Assembly: GCA_041744375.1 (NCBI GenBank)
Contig: JBGTLA010000095.1
Location: 62,001-126,000 of the forward strand
Length of the DNA: 64,000 nucleotides
Direction of reading: 5' to 3'
Source: JBGTLA01 sp041744375
Lineage (GTDB): Bacteria > Actinomycetota > Acidimicrobiia > Spongiisociales > ZC4RG35
This document shows, in pieces, positions 23,260 to 31,206 of this stretch (position 1 is the stretch's first letter; the number at the start of each line of letters is the position of its first letter). The notes beneath the pieces are model-generated. The model saw only the letters and a program-made list of their open reading frames with translations, did no database searches and had not been told where the DNA came from. Made by a program: the position numbers and the translations under genes.

Positions 23260-24702
23260 GTGGGCACGCTCGGGCATGTGGGCTCTGCGGGCTGGGTGGA
23301 GATGTTCGCTCTCGTGGTGGCCGGCTTGGTGGCGGTGAGCCTGCGCAGGCGACACGGTCGTCTCCTGGCATGGGCTGCAGTTGCTGCTTTGGGCGTATCC
23401 GTCTACTCCCCGGTGGGGGCATGGGCACAGGCCGGAGTCACCGGGCACATGGTCCAGCACCTGATCATCCTCTTGGCGGCTGCCCCCTTGATGGGGACCG
23501 CGATGTCGATCGGCCTTCCCGTGATGGTGCGATCACTCAGAGGGTTTCTCTCGGCGGTGGTATGGAGCCGCAAAGCTCCCCTGGTGGCCGGCGGATGCCA
23601 TGCCACCGTGCTCGCCTTGTGGCACCTGCCGGTAGCCTACGACGCTGCTCTCCGGTCGGACGTGATTCACTCGCTGGAGCACGCCACCATGTTCGTCACG
23701 GGTGTCTGGTGGTGGGGGAGCATCGTTCATCACAGCCGGCGCCGGTCGATCGGACCGGCGGTCGTCTCGGTCTTCGGCGTGGCAGTCGTCGGCGCCGTAA
23801 TCGGGATCTTGCTGATGTTCTCGTCACGGGCCATGTATGCCCACGGTGACGTGCTGGATCAGCAGATAGCCGGGGCGCTGATGGCCGGTGTCATGGGTGC
23901 TTGCCTCGGCGTGGCGGCGGCGGCGGCCATGGTGGCCGGTCTGGGCCGGGTCGGTCCCGATCTCGTCCGTGTCCGTGCTTTCCGGCATGTGCGGGCTGTG
24001 CTCATGGTGTCCGCTTCGGCCCTGGCTCTGACAGTGGTGTCGGCACAACCGGCGACTGCTGTCGAGGGGGCGTCGCCGGATCTAGAGAAAGGCGTGACCC
24101 TCTACCAGCGCGATTGTTCCTCCTGTCACGGTCCGGCCGGTGAGGGCTCGCGGCGTGGACCATCTCTGGCGGGGGCGGGAGAGGCAGCCAACTTCTATTA
24201 CCTCCACACCGGCCGGATGCCGATTGCTTCGGTCGATTCGGCGATCGAGCGCAGTCGGCCTGCCTACACCAGCAGCCAACTATCCGAGCTCGTCGCCTAC
24301 GCCGCCACTCTCGGCGACGGTCCGGCCCTGCCACCACTCCCTGATGGGACGGCAGACGTGGTCGCCGGGGGGATTCACTATCGCCTCCATTGCGCTTCGT
24401 GTCACGGTGCTGGCGGAGCGGGGGGAGCGTTGACGGTCGATGAATTCGCCCCCTCCCTCCATTTGGCGACCATGGCGGACATCTTGGCGGCGGTGGTGTC
24501 GGGCCCGGGGACGATGCCATCGTTCGAGGGGGTCTTGGACGAAGATGCCATGGCCGACGTCGGCGCCTACGTCGCCCACCTTAGAGATCCACCCCGAACC
24601 GGAATTCCCCTTCCGGGGGGACGGGTGGGTGAGGGCCTGGCGGCAGTCGTCGCCTTCGCCGCGCTCGCGGTGGCTGCTCGGTTGCTGGGGGAGGCGTCCT
24701 GA
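23260..24702 (+). CDS. qcrC: CtaG–QcrC fusion: oxidase assembly factor joined to diheme cytochrome c
   Basis: A protein of 480 residues in two parts. Residues 1–230 carry about six membrane helices with the conserved histidines of the caa3/CtaG family (HMVQH at 63–67, WHLP at 121–124, LEHATMF at 139–145), an assembly factor for the oxidase copper centre. Residues 243–480 are a complete QcrC-like cytochrome: a signal/anchor helix (244–266), heme-binding CSSCH (286–290) and CASCH (378–382), methionines at 320 and 419 as likely ligands, and a C-terminal anchor helix (457–475). Fusing an assembly factor to the bc1 cytochrome c subunit is unusual; in most actinobacteria they are separate genes. 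The Rieske gene follows with a TGATG overlap. Confidence 0.88.
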   Translation: MGTLGHVGSAGWVEMFALVVAGLVAVSLRRRHGRLLAWAAVAALGVSVYSPVGAWAQAGVTGHMVQHLIILLAAAPLMGTAMSIGLPVMVRSLRGFLSAVVWSRKAPLVAGGCHATVLALWHLPVAYDAALRSDVIHSLEHATMFVTGVWWWGSIVHHSRRRSIGPAVVSVFGVAVVGAVIGILLMFSSRAMYAHGDVLDQQIAGALMAGVMGACLGVAAAAAMVAGLGRVGPDLVRVRAFRHVRAVLMVSASALALTVVSAQPATAVEGASPDLEKGVTLYQRDCSSCHGPAGEGSRRGPSLAGAGEAANFYYLHTGRMPIASVDSAIERSRPAYTSSQLSELVAYAATLGDGPALPPLPDGTADVVAGGIHYRLHCASCHGAGGAGGALTVDEFAPSLHLATMADILAAVVSGPGTMPSFEGVLDEDAMADVGAYVAHLRDPPRTGIPLPGGRVGEGLAAVVAFAALAVAARLLGEAS

Positions 24703-25490
24703 TGCGTCCACCGATGTCGACTTGGGTGTGGTCGGTGGGGGCGGCGCTGGCGGTGGTGGCGGCGGGAAGCGCCGCCGGGCTGGGTTTAGGCTCGGCCCAC
24801 GTCGTGGCTTGGGTGGCGATGGCTCTGGTGGCGTCCGGAGCGGCAATGGGGAGCTGGGGCCGGGCCCTGGCCGGTGGTCAAACGGATCGTGAGCAACGAC
24901 AACCCCGGGGCCCCGGGTCGGAGCGGCGGAGAATGCTCGTCTGGCTGGGGGGAGCCGGAGCGGGGGTGGTGGCCGCGCTCATCAGCGTCCCGGCCTTCTT
25001 GCGGGTGGGAGCAGCCACGGAGAGATTGAGAGACACAGGATGGCGCGAAGGCATCCGGCTCGTCGACGATCAGGGTCGACCGATCCTCGCCGGCGAGGTC
25101 GTGCCAGGAAGCCTCTTCACCGTGTTCCCCGAGGACGGCAGCGACCCCGCCCAGTCCCAGGCCATCCTGCTCGGTGCTGAACCGGAGCGTATTCTGGCTT
25201 CGGAACATGAGGCGGGCGGGGCTCCGGACGGCATCGTGGCGTACTCCAAGTTGTGCACCCACATGGCCTGTCCCCTCGGCCTCTACCAGGAACAGTCCGG
25301 GACCGTGGTTTGTCCGTGTCATCAAGCAGTCTTCGACCTGCTTGGCGGCGGGGAGGTGCTGGCCGGGCCGGCGAAGCGGCCATTGCCCCGCCTACCCATC
25401 GGTGTTGACCGTGATGGGCATCTGGTGGCCCTGGGTGGGTTCTCCGACGTGGTCGGAACGGGCTATTGGAGACCGGTGAACGGTTCATGA
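24702..25490 (+). CDS. qcrA: Menaquinol–cytochrome c reductase Rieske subunit
   Basis: An iron–sulfur subunit of 262 residues of the actinobacterial three-helix type. Membrane segments lie near 8–30, 32–52 and 78–100, followed by the extracytoplasmic Rieske domain with YSKLCTHMACPLG and VVCPCHQAVFD, giving the two Cys and two His ligands of the [2Fe-2S] cluster plus the bridging cysteines. A typical insertion (about 140–175) separates strand regions. Its first base overlaps the stop of qcrC and its stop overlaps the start of qcrB. Confidence 0.95.
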   Translation: MRPPMSTWVWSVGAALAVVAAGSAAGLGLGSAHVVAWVAMALVASGAAMGSWGRALAGGQTDREQRQPRGPGSERRRMLVWLGGAGAGVVAALISVPAFLRVGAATERLRDTGWREGIRLVDDQGRPILAGEVVPGSLFTVFPEDGSDPAQSQAILLGAEPERILASEHEAGGAPDGIVAYSKLCTHMACPLGLYQEQSGTVVCPCHQAVFDLLGGGEVLAGPAKRPLPRLPIGVDRDGHLVALGGFSDVVGTGYWRPVNGS

Positions 25491-26806
25491 CATCGGTAGT
25501 GCAACGAGGAAGAGCGGCGGCCGAGAAGGCTTTCCGCAAGGTGTTCCCCGGGCATTGGTCCTTCCTTCTCGGAGAGATCGCCATGTTCTCGTTCTTCGTG
25601 CTCGTGGCCACCGGCCTGTACCTGTCCCTCTTCTACGACGCCAGCGCCGAAATCGTCCCCTACGATGGGTCCTACGCTCAGTTGGCGGGGGTGTCGGTCT
25701 CCCAGGCGTTCCAGTCGGTCATGGACATCACCTTCGAGCGTCCGCTCGGATCAGTCGTCCGACAGACCCATCACTGGGCGGCCCTTGTATTCGTGGCAGC
25801 CCTCGTGCTCCACGCTGCTCGGGTCTTCTTCACGGGAGCATTTCGGCGGCCCCGGCGACTGAACTGGATGATCGGTGTCACTCTCATGGGCCTGGCTATG
25901 GTGACGGGGTTCTTCGGCCTGGTCCTGCCTCACGACCTCCTGGGGGGAACCAGCGCTCGTATCGGGCATGCCTTCGCCGTCTCGGTGCCCGTCATCGGGC
26001 CAGGCGTGGCCGACTTGCTCTTCGCCGGACCATTCGGGAACCCTCAAATGCTCCATCGCATGTGGATGCTGCACGTCGTGATCCTCCCCATCGTCATCGG
26101 GCTCTTCTTGGTTGCCCATCTGGCCCTCGTATGGGTTCAAACGCACACCATGTTTGGAGGAAACGGACGCACGGAGCAGGTTGTCGAGGGCTCGGCGGCA
26201 TGGCCCGCCTATCTGTTCAAGGCAGGCGGCCTCCTGGCGCTCGTGTCGGGGGTTCTCGTGGGTTTCGGGGCCTTGGTCCAGATCGCTCCGGTGTGGATCC
26301 ACGGCCCTTTCGATCCGGCTTCCACCACGGTTCCTGCCCAGCCCGACTGGTATCTGGGTTGGGTAGAAGGCGCATTGCGCATCTTTCCGGCCGTCGACCT
26401 CACGGTGATGGGATGGGCCATCCCGAGTCCTTTCATCGCCGGCGTGGCGTTCCCCGTGGCAGTCTTTGCCGTCTTGTACGCATGGCCGCTGGCGGAAGCG
26501 AAGCTCACGGGTGACACCGCCAGCCACCACATCCTCGACCGGCCGCGAGACCGGCCCGTGCGGACCGCGACAGGCGCCGCCGGCCTCGCCGCCCTGACGG
26601 TGCTGCTCATGGCAGGGAGTCATGACTGGCAGGGGTTCTTGTTGGGCGCGTCGATCGAGGTCATGACCATCGCCTATCGGATAGCGCTGGTGGTCGTCCC
26701 CGCCACGGTTGGGCTCGTGACCTACTCGGTGTGCCGGACTCTGATCGCCGAGGAGGCTGCCGCCGACTCACAGCGCAATCCCGTCGGGCGGAGCAGGCGG
26801 CCATGA
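25487..26806 (+). CDS. qcrB: Menaquinol–cytochrome c reductase cytochrome b subunit
   Basis: A membrane cytochrome b of 439 residues. Heme ligands are the histidines in QTHHWAALVFVAALVLHAAR and those in MLHRMWMLHVVIL with LVAHLALV. The Qo-site motif is PDWY, the actinobacterial variant of PEWY. The N-terminal amphipathic start and eight or more helices are clear; the C-terminal extension found in mycobacterial QcrB is short here. ATG at 25487 overlaps the qcrA stop (ATGA). It passes electrons from menaquinol to the hemes and the Rieske centre. Confidence 0.94.
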   Translation: MTSVVQRGRAAAEKAFRKVFPGHWSFLLGEIAMFSFFVLVATGLYLSLFYDASAEIVPYDGSYAQLAGVSVSQAFQSVMDITFERPLGSVVRQTHHWAALVFVAALVLHAARVFFTGAFRRPRRLNWMIGVTLMGLAMVTGFFGLVLPHDLLGGTSARIGHAFAVSVPVIGPGVADLLFAGPFGNPQMLHRMWMLHVVILPIVIGLFLVAHLALVWVQTHTMFGGNGRTEQVVEGSAAWPAYLFKAGGLLALVSGVLVGFGALVQIAPVWIHGPFDPASTTVPAQPDWYLGWVEGALRIFPAVDLTVMGWAIPSPFIAGVAFPVAVFAVLYAWPLAEAKLTGDTASHHILDRPRDRPVRTATGAAGLAALTVLLMAGSHDWQGFLLGASIEVMTIAYRIALVVVPATVGLVTYSVCRTLIAEEAAADSQRNPVGRSRRP

Positions 26807-27807
26807 CCTCCAGGCATGTTCGGAGAGTTCCCCGGTGGGTCATCGCCCCGCCGGTCTTGGCCTTGGCGGGATGTGGCGACCAAGAGCCGGGTGCTCTTCT
26901 TCCTCGTGGCTCGGTCGCGCAAGAGATCGGCGGGCTGACACTACTGCTGGTGGTACTTGGGGCGGCCGTGTTCGTGCTCGTGTTGGTGGCGCTGGGTATG
27001 GCGGTTCGGTCGTCTCCGCTCGGCTCGGGCGAGGCCGTTGCGACGGCTCGGTCGCGCCGGCTCGTCCTGGGCGGGGGAGTGGTTCTCCCGGTCATGGTCC
27101 TGGTTCCTCTCACGGTGGCGATGCTTGTCAGCGGGAACCGTCTCACCCATCGCCAAGGCGATGTCGGCCTCACCATCGAGGTGGTGGGTCATCAGTTCTG
27201 GTGGGAGGTCAGATACCCGGACCTCGGTGTCGTCACCGCCAACGAGATCCACCTTCCGGTGGACACTCCCGTTCGTCTCCTACTCACCTCTGCCGATGTC
27301 ATCCACAGCGTGTGGGTGCCCCAGCTGGCCGGCAAGGTAGACATGATCCCCGGCAAGACCAACGAGTTGCGGTTCGACGCCGACACCCCGGGTGTGTTCA
27401 GGGGTTTTTGTGCCGAGTTCTGCGGCCTCCAACACGGTCGAATGCATTTCCTCGTGATCGCCCAGACGGCCGACGATTTCGAGGCGTGGATAACCGAGCA
27501 GGCAGAACCCGCTGCTCCTCCGGCCGATGAGACGGCCGCTCGGGGTATGGAGATATTCTCCGAGCACGGGTGTGCCGCCTGCCACGCCGTGCGCGGCACC
27601 GACGCCGTTGGAGTGGCAGGGCCGGATCTGACTCACCTCGCCTCACGCCGAACCCTCGGTGCCGGGACGGTGGCCAATCGGCGGGGCAACCTGGCCGGAT
27701 GGGTGGTCGACCCCCAGGGGATCAAGCCCGGCAACCTCATGCCGCCGACACCACTGGACGCGGCAGAACTCGACCTGCTCCTCAGGTATCTCGAGGGATT
27801 GAGATGA
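26803..27807 (+). CDS. ctaC: Cytochrome c oxidase subunit II with fused cytochrome c domain
   Basis: A protein of 334 residues. It begins with a lipoprotein-like signal (LALAGC near residue 22), then two membrane helices and the CuA domain: ADVIHSVWVPQLAGK supplies the first His and CAEFCGLQHGRMHF the Cys, Glu, Cys, His and Met ligands. A C-terminal cytochrome c domain has CAACH and a Met in KPGNLMPP. This is the caa3-type layout, in which the heme domain takes electrons from the bc complex directly. Start overlaps qcrB by ATGA. Confidence 0.94.
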   Translation: MTSRHVRRVPRWVIAPPVLALAGCGDQEPGALLPRGSVAQEIGGLTLLLVVLGAAVFVLVLVALGMAVRSSPLGSGEAVATARSRRLVLGGGVVLPVMVLVPLTVAMLVSGNRLTHRQGDVGLTIEVVGHQFWWEVRYPDLGVVTANEIHLPVDTPVRLLLTSADVIHSVWVPQLAGKVDMIPGKTNELRFDADTPGVFRGFCAEFCGLQHGRMHFLVIAQTADDFEAWITEQAEPAAPPADETAARGMEIFSEHGCAACHAVRGTDAVGVAGPDLTHLASRRTLGAGTVANRRGNLAGWVVDPQGIKPGNLMPPTPLDAAELDLLLRYLEGLR

Positions 27808-30374
27808 CTGATCGGGACACGGATGCCGCCTTTGCGGAATTGGAGCGGACGTGGGCTTCGCGACCGGGACTGATCGGGTTCTTGACGGCCGTCAATCATA
27901 AGCAGATCGGCCTTCGTTTCATCTGGACGGCCGTTGTCTTCCTCCTCATCGGCGGTGTCGAAGCCTTGTTGATCCGTCTGCAGCTCGCCACGTCCGACGG
28001 AACCGTGCTCGGGCCCGAGGCCTACAACCAGCTGTTCACCATGCACGGCACGACGATGATGTTCCTCTTCGGCATCCCCATCCTCGAAGGGCTCGCCATG
28101 TACTTCGTGCCCCTCCAGATCGGGACCCGGGACTTGCCTCTGCCCCGCCTCAACGCTTTCGGGTACTGGGTGTACCTCTTCGGCGGGATCCTGTTGCACT
28201 GGAGCTTCCTCACCGGTGACGTGCCCGACGGCGGTTGGTTCGCCTATCCGCCCCTTACGTCGACCGAGTTCTCGCCCGGCGCAGGCATCGATTTCTGGCT
28301 GCTGGGTGTCACGTTCGTCGAGATCTCGGGCATCATCGGCGCCGTCGAGATCGTGGTGCTGATCATGCGTTTCCGCGCTCCCGGCATGACTTTGAGCCGC
28401 ATTCCCCTCTTCTCGTGGAGTGCCCTGATCATGAGTGGGATGATGCTGTTCGCCTTCCCGTTCGTGGTGGCCGCCTCAGTTCTGTTGGAAGTAGAGCGCA
28501 AGTTCGGTGCTCCCTTCTATGACCCTTCGCTGGGAGGAGACCCGTTGCTGTGGCAGCACCTGTTCTGGATCTTCGGTCATCCCGAGGTGTACATCCTCCT
28601 GCTTCCCGCCACCGGGATCGTATCGGCGGTGGTCGCCGCCCACGTCCGTCGTCCGGTGGTGGCGTATCCACTGGTCGTGGCCTCGCTGGTGGCGATCGCC
28701 ATCGCCAGCTTCGGACTGTGGGTCCATCACATGTTCACCGTCGGCCTGCCCGTGTTGGTGTTGAGCCTCTTCGCGGTGGCCAGCTACTTCATCGCCGTGC
28801 CTTCGGGGATCCAGGTCTTCGCTTGGATCGCCACCATCTGGGAAGGTCGTCCCCGCTGGGGGACGCCCCTGTGGTTCGTGATCGGGTTCCTCGTCATCTT
28901 CGTGTTGGGCGGCATCACCGGAGTGATGGTGGCGACTGCACCTTTCGACCATCAAGCCCACGACACGTTCTTCGTGGTTGCCCACTTCCACTATGTGCTG
29001 ATCGGCGGGGTGGTCTTCCCCGTGTTCGCCGGCCTCCATCACTGGTTCCCGAAGATGACGGGCCGACTTCCGAGTGAATCGATCGGCAAGACGGCCTTCT
29101 GGCTCATGTTCGTCGGTTTCAATGTCGCTTTTTTTCCCCAGCACTGGCTCGGGCTGCAAGGAATGGTGAGACGCACCTACACGTATCCGGCCGGTCTTGG
29201 CTGGGAAGCGGCCAACATGGCTTCCACGGTCGGGTCGTTCGTCCTGGCTGCCGGCGTTCTCTTGTTCCTGGCAAATCTGGCCCATGCCTGGAGACGGGGA
29301 CGAGAGAGCGGGCCCGATCCGTGGGGTGCCGACACGTTGGAGTGGGCGGCCCAGTCACCGCCCAACAACCACAACTTCGATTCTCTTCCAGTCGTCGGCA
29401 GCCTGAGCCCGCTCTGGGACCGAGGCGCTCATGGCTACGACGACGAGACCCTCGAGAGCATCGGGGTTCTCGGGCGGCCATGGCTCGGTCGTCGTGAAGT
29501 ACTGAGAACCACCGTGGTGGCAGCGGACCCCGAGGCCATCGTCGTCCTTCCCGGTCCCACCTATTGGCCGTTCGTGACAGCTGCGGCTCTCACGTCGTCG
29601 CTGGTCGGGGTGCTCGTCGACGCCTGGGCGCTGGCGGGATTGGGAGCGGTGGTTGCCGTCGCCTTCCTCATCGGCTGGGCGACCGAGGATCGAGTTCGGC
29701 TCACCCGCCAGTCGTCGGACCCGTCCGGGACGTCTCCGGACTTCTTGGCGGCCGTGGGTACCGACGAGGATCCCGGTCACGAGGTGTCGGGGAGCGACCA
29801 AGCGCCCGCCCTGGCGCGGCGGCGAGCAGCCGAGCACTTCAAGGCGCTCACCCCGCGGGGTCATTCGGCTTCGTGGTGGGGGGTGATGGTAGGTCTGACC
29901 GCTCTGGCCACCATCGTGGCTGCCCTCGTGTACGCCTACTTCTATCTGCGGCTCGGAGCCGATTCGTGGCCTCCATCCCGTTCGAGCGAGCGACCGTTGG
30001 GGATACCATTGGCGGCACTCGCCCTGGTGGTTGTGGCGGGAGTGCTTTCCATGCCACGCGCCGGAAGCGGTCTGGCGCGGTGGCTGGCGATGGGTCTCGC
30101 CGCCGGGGGGCTCACTTTGCAGGTGGTGGCGGTAGTCGGTTCGGGATATCGGATCGATGCCAATGCTTACGAAGCGATCGTCATCGTGTTGGAGGTGATG
30201 GCGGCAAGTCTCCTGGCGGTGGCGCTCTTGGTGCGGGCGACGATGCTCGTCGAGGCGATGCGATCTCCCACAGACCCAGAGCCGGTCGAAGTGGACATCG
30301 CTTACTGGAGAGGCGCACTCGTCCTCTGGGCCGTGTTGTGGGCGGTGGTGCATGTGGCTCCGAGGGTCGTATGA
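27804..30374 (+). CDS. ctaD: Cytochrome c oxidase subunit I–III fusion
   Basis: A membrane protein of 856 residues. Residues 1–560 are subunit I: NHKQIG at the start, low-spin heme His in FTMHGTTMMF, GHPEVY (CuB His, Glu of the D pathway, cross-linked Tyr), LWVHHMF (two CuB His) and AHFHYVL (heme a3 and a His). The E in GHPEVY makes it an A1-type heme–copper oxidase. A linker (565–735) contains two helices and a charged segment, and the last 120 residues form a four-helix remnant of subunit III (CtaE). I–III fusions are known in some caa3 oxidases. Start overlaps ctaC by ATGA. Confidence 0.93.
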   Translation: MTDRDTDAAFAELERTWASRPGLIGFLTAVNHKQIGLRFIWTAVVFLLIGGVEALLIRLQLATSDGTVLGPEAYNQLFTMHGTTMMFLFGIPILEGLAMYFVPLQIGTRDLPLPRLNAFGYWVYLFGGILLHWSFLTGDVPDGGWFAYPPLTSTEFSPGAGIDFWLLGVTFVEISGIIGAVEIVVLIMRFRAPGMTLSRIPLFSWSALIMSGMMLFAFPFVVAASVLLEVERKFGAPFYDPSLGGDPLLWQHLFWIFGHPEVYILLLPATGIVSAVVAAHVRRPVVAYPLVVASLVAIAIASFGLWVHHMFTVGLPVLVLSLFAVASYFIAVPSGIQVFAWIATIWEGRPRWGTPLWFVIGFLVIFVLGGITGVMVATAPFDHQAHDTFFVVAHFHYVLIGGVVFPVFAGLHHWFPKMTGRLPSESIGKTAFWLMFVGFNVAFFPQHWLGLQGMVRRTYTYPAGLGWEAANMASTVGSFVLAAGVLLFLANLAHAWRRGRESGPDPWGADTLEWAAQSPPNNHNFDSLPVVGSLSPLWDRGAHGYDDETLESIGVLGRPWLGRREVLRTTVVAADPEAIVVLPGPTYWPFVTAAALTSSLVGVLVDAWALAGLGAVVAVAFLIGWATEDRVRLTRQSSDPSGTSPDFLAAVGTDEDPGHEVSGSDQAPALARRRAAEHFKALTPRGHSASWWGVMVGLTALATIVAALVYAYFYLRLGADSWPPSRSSERPLGIPLAALALVVVAGVLSMPRAGSGLARWLAMGLAAGGLTLQVVAVVGSGYRIDANAYEAIVIVLEVMAASLLAVALLVRATMLVEAMRSPTDPEPVEVDIAYWRGALVLWAVLWAVVHVAPRVV

Positions 30375-30742
30375 CACAGGACAGTTCCCGCCGCGCCGAC
30401 ATCCCGTCACCGGGATGGCTGTGGGTGACCCTGCTCGCCGGTCCTCTCGCCTGGTTCGGGCACCTCAACATCAGCTACGCCCTCGTCTACCTGACGTGTC
30501 GTCCGTGGGGGGTCCTGTGGCTTCACCTGGTCACGGCTGCGGCTGTGGCGACGATCGCCGTCGCAATGGGTGTCGGGTGGCGACGACGCAACAGTCAAAC
30601 CCACGCGCGGAGCGAAATGACAGAGGTCCCAGAGTCGGGTTGGCAATTAGTCGGCATCCTGGGCCGGTTGCTCGGACTCTTCTTCCTCCTCGTCACCGTG
30701 ATGGCCGGTGTTGCCTCCGCCATGGTGAGCCCATGCATATGA
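30371..30742 (+). CDS. Three-helix membrane protein of the oxidase operon, unknown
   Basis: A protein of 123 residues with three hydrophobic segments (WLWVTLLAGPLAWFGHLNIS, VLWLHLVTAAAVATIAVAMG and LGLFFLLVTVMAGVASAMV) and single conserved-looking His and Cys residues (GHLNISY, YLTCRPW). Overlaps at both ends (ATGA each) show it is made with the oxidase. It could be a small structural or assembly subunit, in the position often taken by CtaF-like subunit IV, but I see no sequence signature of CtaF. Confidence 0.6.
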   Translation: MTQDSSRRADIPSPGWLWVTLLAGPLAWFGHLNISYALVYLTCRPWGVLWLHLVTAAAVATIAVAMGVGWRRRNSQTHARSEMTEVPESGWQLVGILGRLLGLFFLLVTVMAGVASAMVSPCI

Positions 30743-31122
30743 GGCGTCGAGCAACGAGGTGGGCGCTGGCGGTGGGGGCGCTTTGCCTGGTGGCGTGCAC
30801 CGGACAGGGTCCACGGGGCGACCGCCCGGTCATTCCGGTGGCGGGGGAGCCCGAGGTCGGTCGAGGTGCGATCATCGAGCACGGCTGTGGAGCTTGTCAC
30901 CGTATCCCTGGGATTCCGAACGCCGATGCCATGGTCGGACCACCGCTGGAGGCCTGGAGCAGGAGGGCGTTTGTCGCCGGGGTTCTCCCCAACAGCGCCG
31001 ACAATCTGGCCCGTTTCTTGGCCAACACGGAATCTGTGCGACCCGGCACCGCCATGCCCGACCTCGAGCTCGATGACCAGGAGGTGGCCGCCATCGTCGC
31101 CTACCTCTTCACTCTCGACTGA
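30739..31122 (+). CDS. Monoheme cytochrome c lipoprotein
   Basis: A protein of about 127 residues with a lipoprotein signal (WALAVGALCLVAC, lipobox LVAC), heme motif CGACH in IIEHGCGACHRIPGIPNADA, GPPLEAW and the axial Met in GTAMPDL. It would be anchored outside the membrane and could shuttle electrons to or between the bc and oxidase complexes. ATG at 30739 overlaps the previous stop; an in-frame ATG at 30733 is also possible. It is the last gene of the respiratory operon. Confidence 0.88.
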   Translation: MRRRATRWALAVGALCLVACTGQGPRGDRPVIPVAGEPEVGRGAIIEHGCGACHRIPGIPNADAMVGPPLEAWSRRAFVAGVLPNSADNLARFLANTESVRPGTAMPDLELDDQEVAAIVAYLFTLD

Positions 31123-31147
31123 TGGTCTGACCGGTGGCCAGGAACGG

Positions 31148-31173
31148 GTTTGTCGCCGCCGAGATGTGGGTAT
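31148..31173 (+). promoter_or_regulatory. SigB/SigF-type promoter of the GH13 gene
   Basis: GTTT (31148–31151), 16-base spacer, GGGTAT (31168–31173), an exact match. Predicted start near 31180, 27 bases before the ATG. It lies 25 bases after the end of the respiratory operon. Confidence 0.75.
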
Positions 31174-31206
31174 GACCGTTCCCGTCCGCAACTCGTATCC
31201 TCCACC

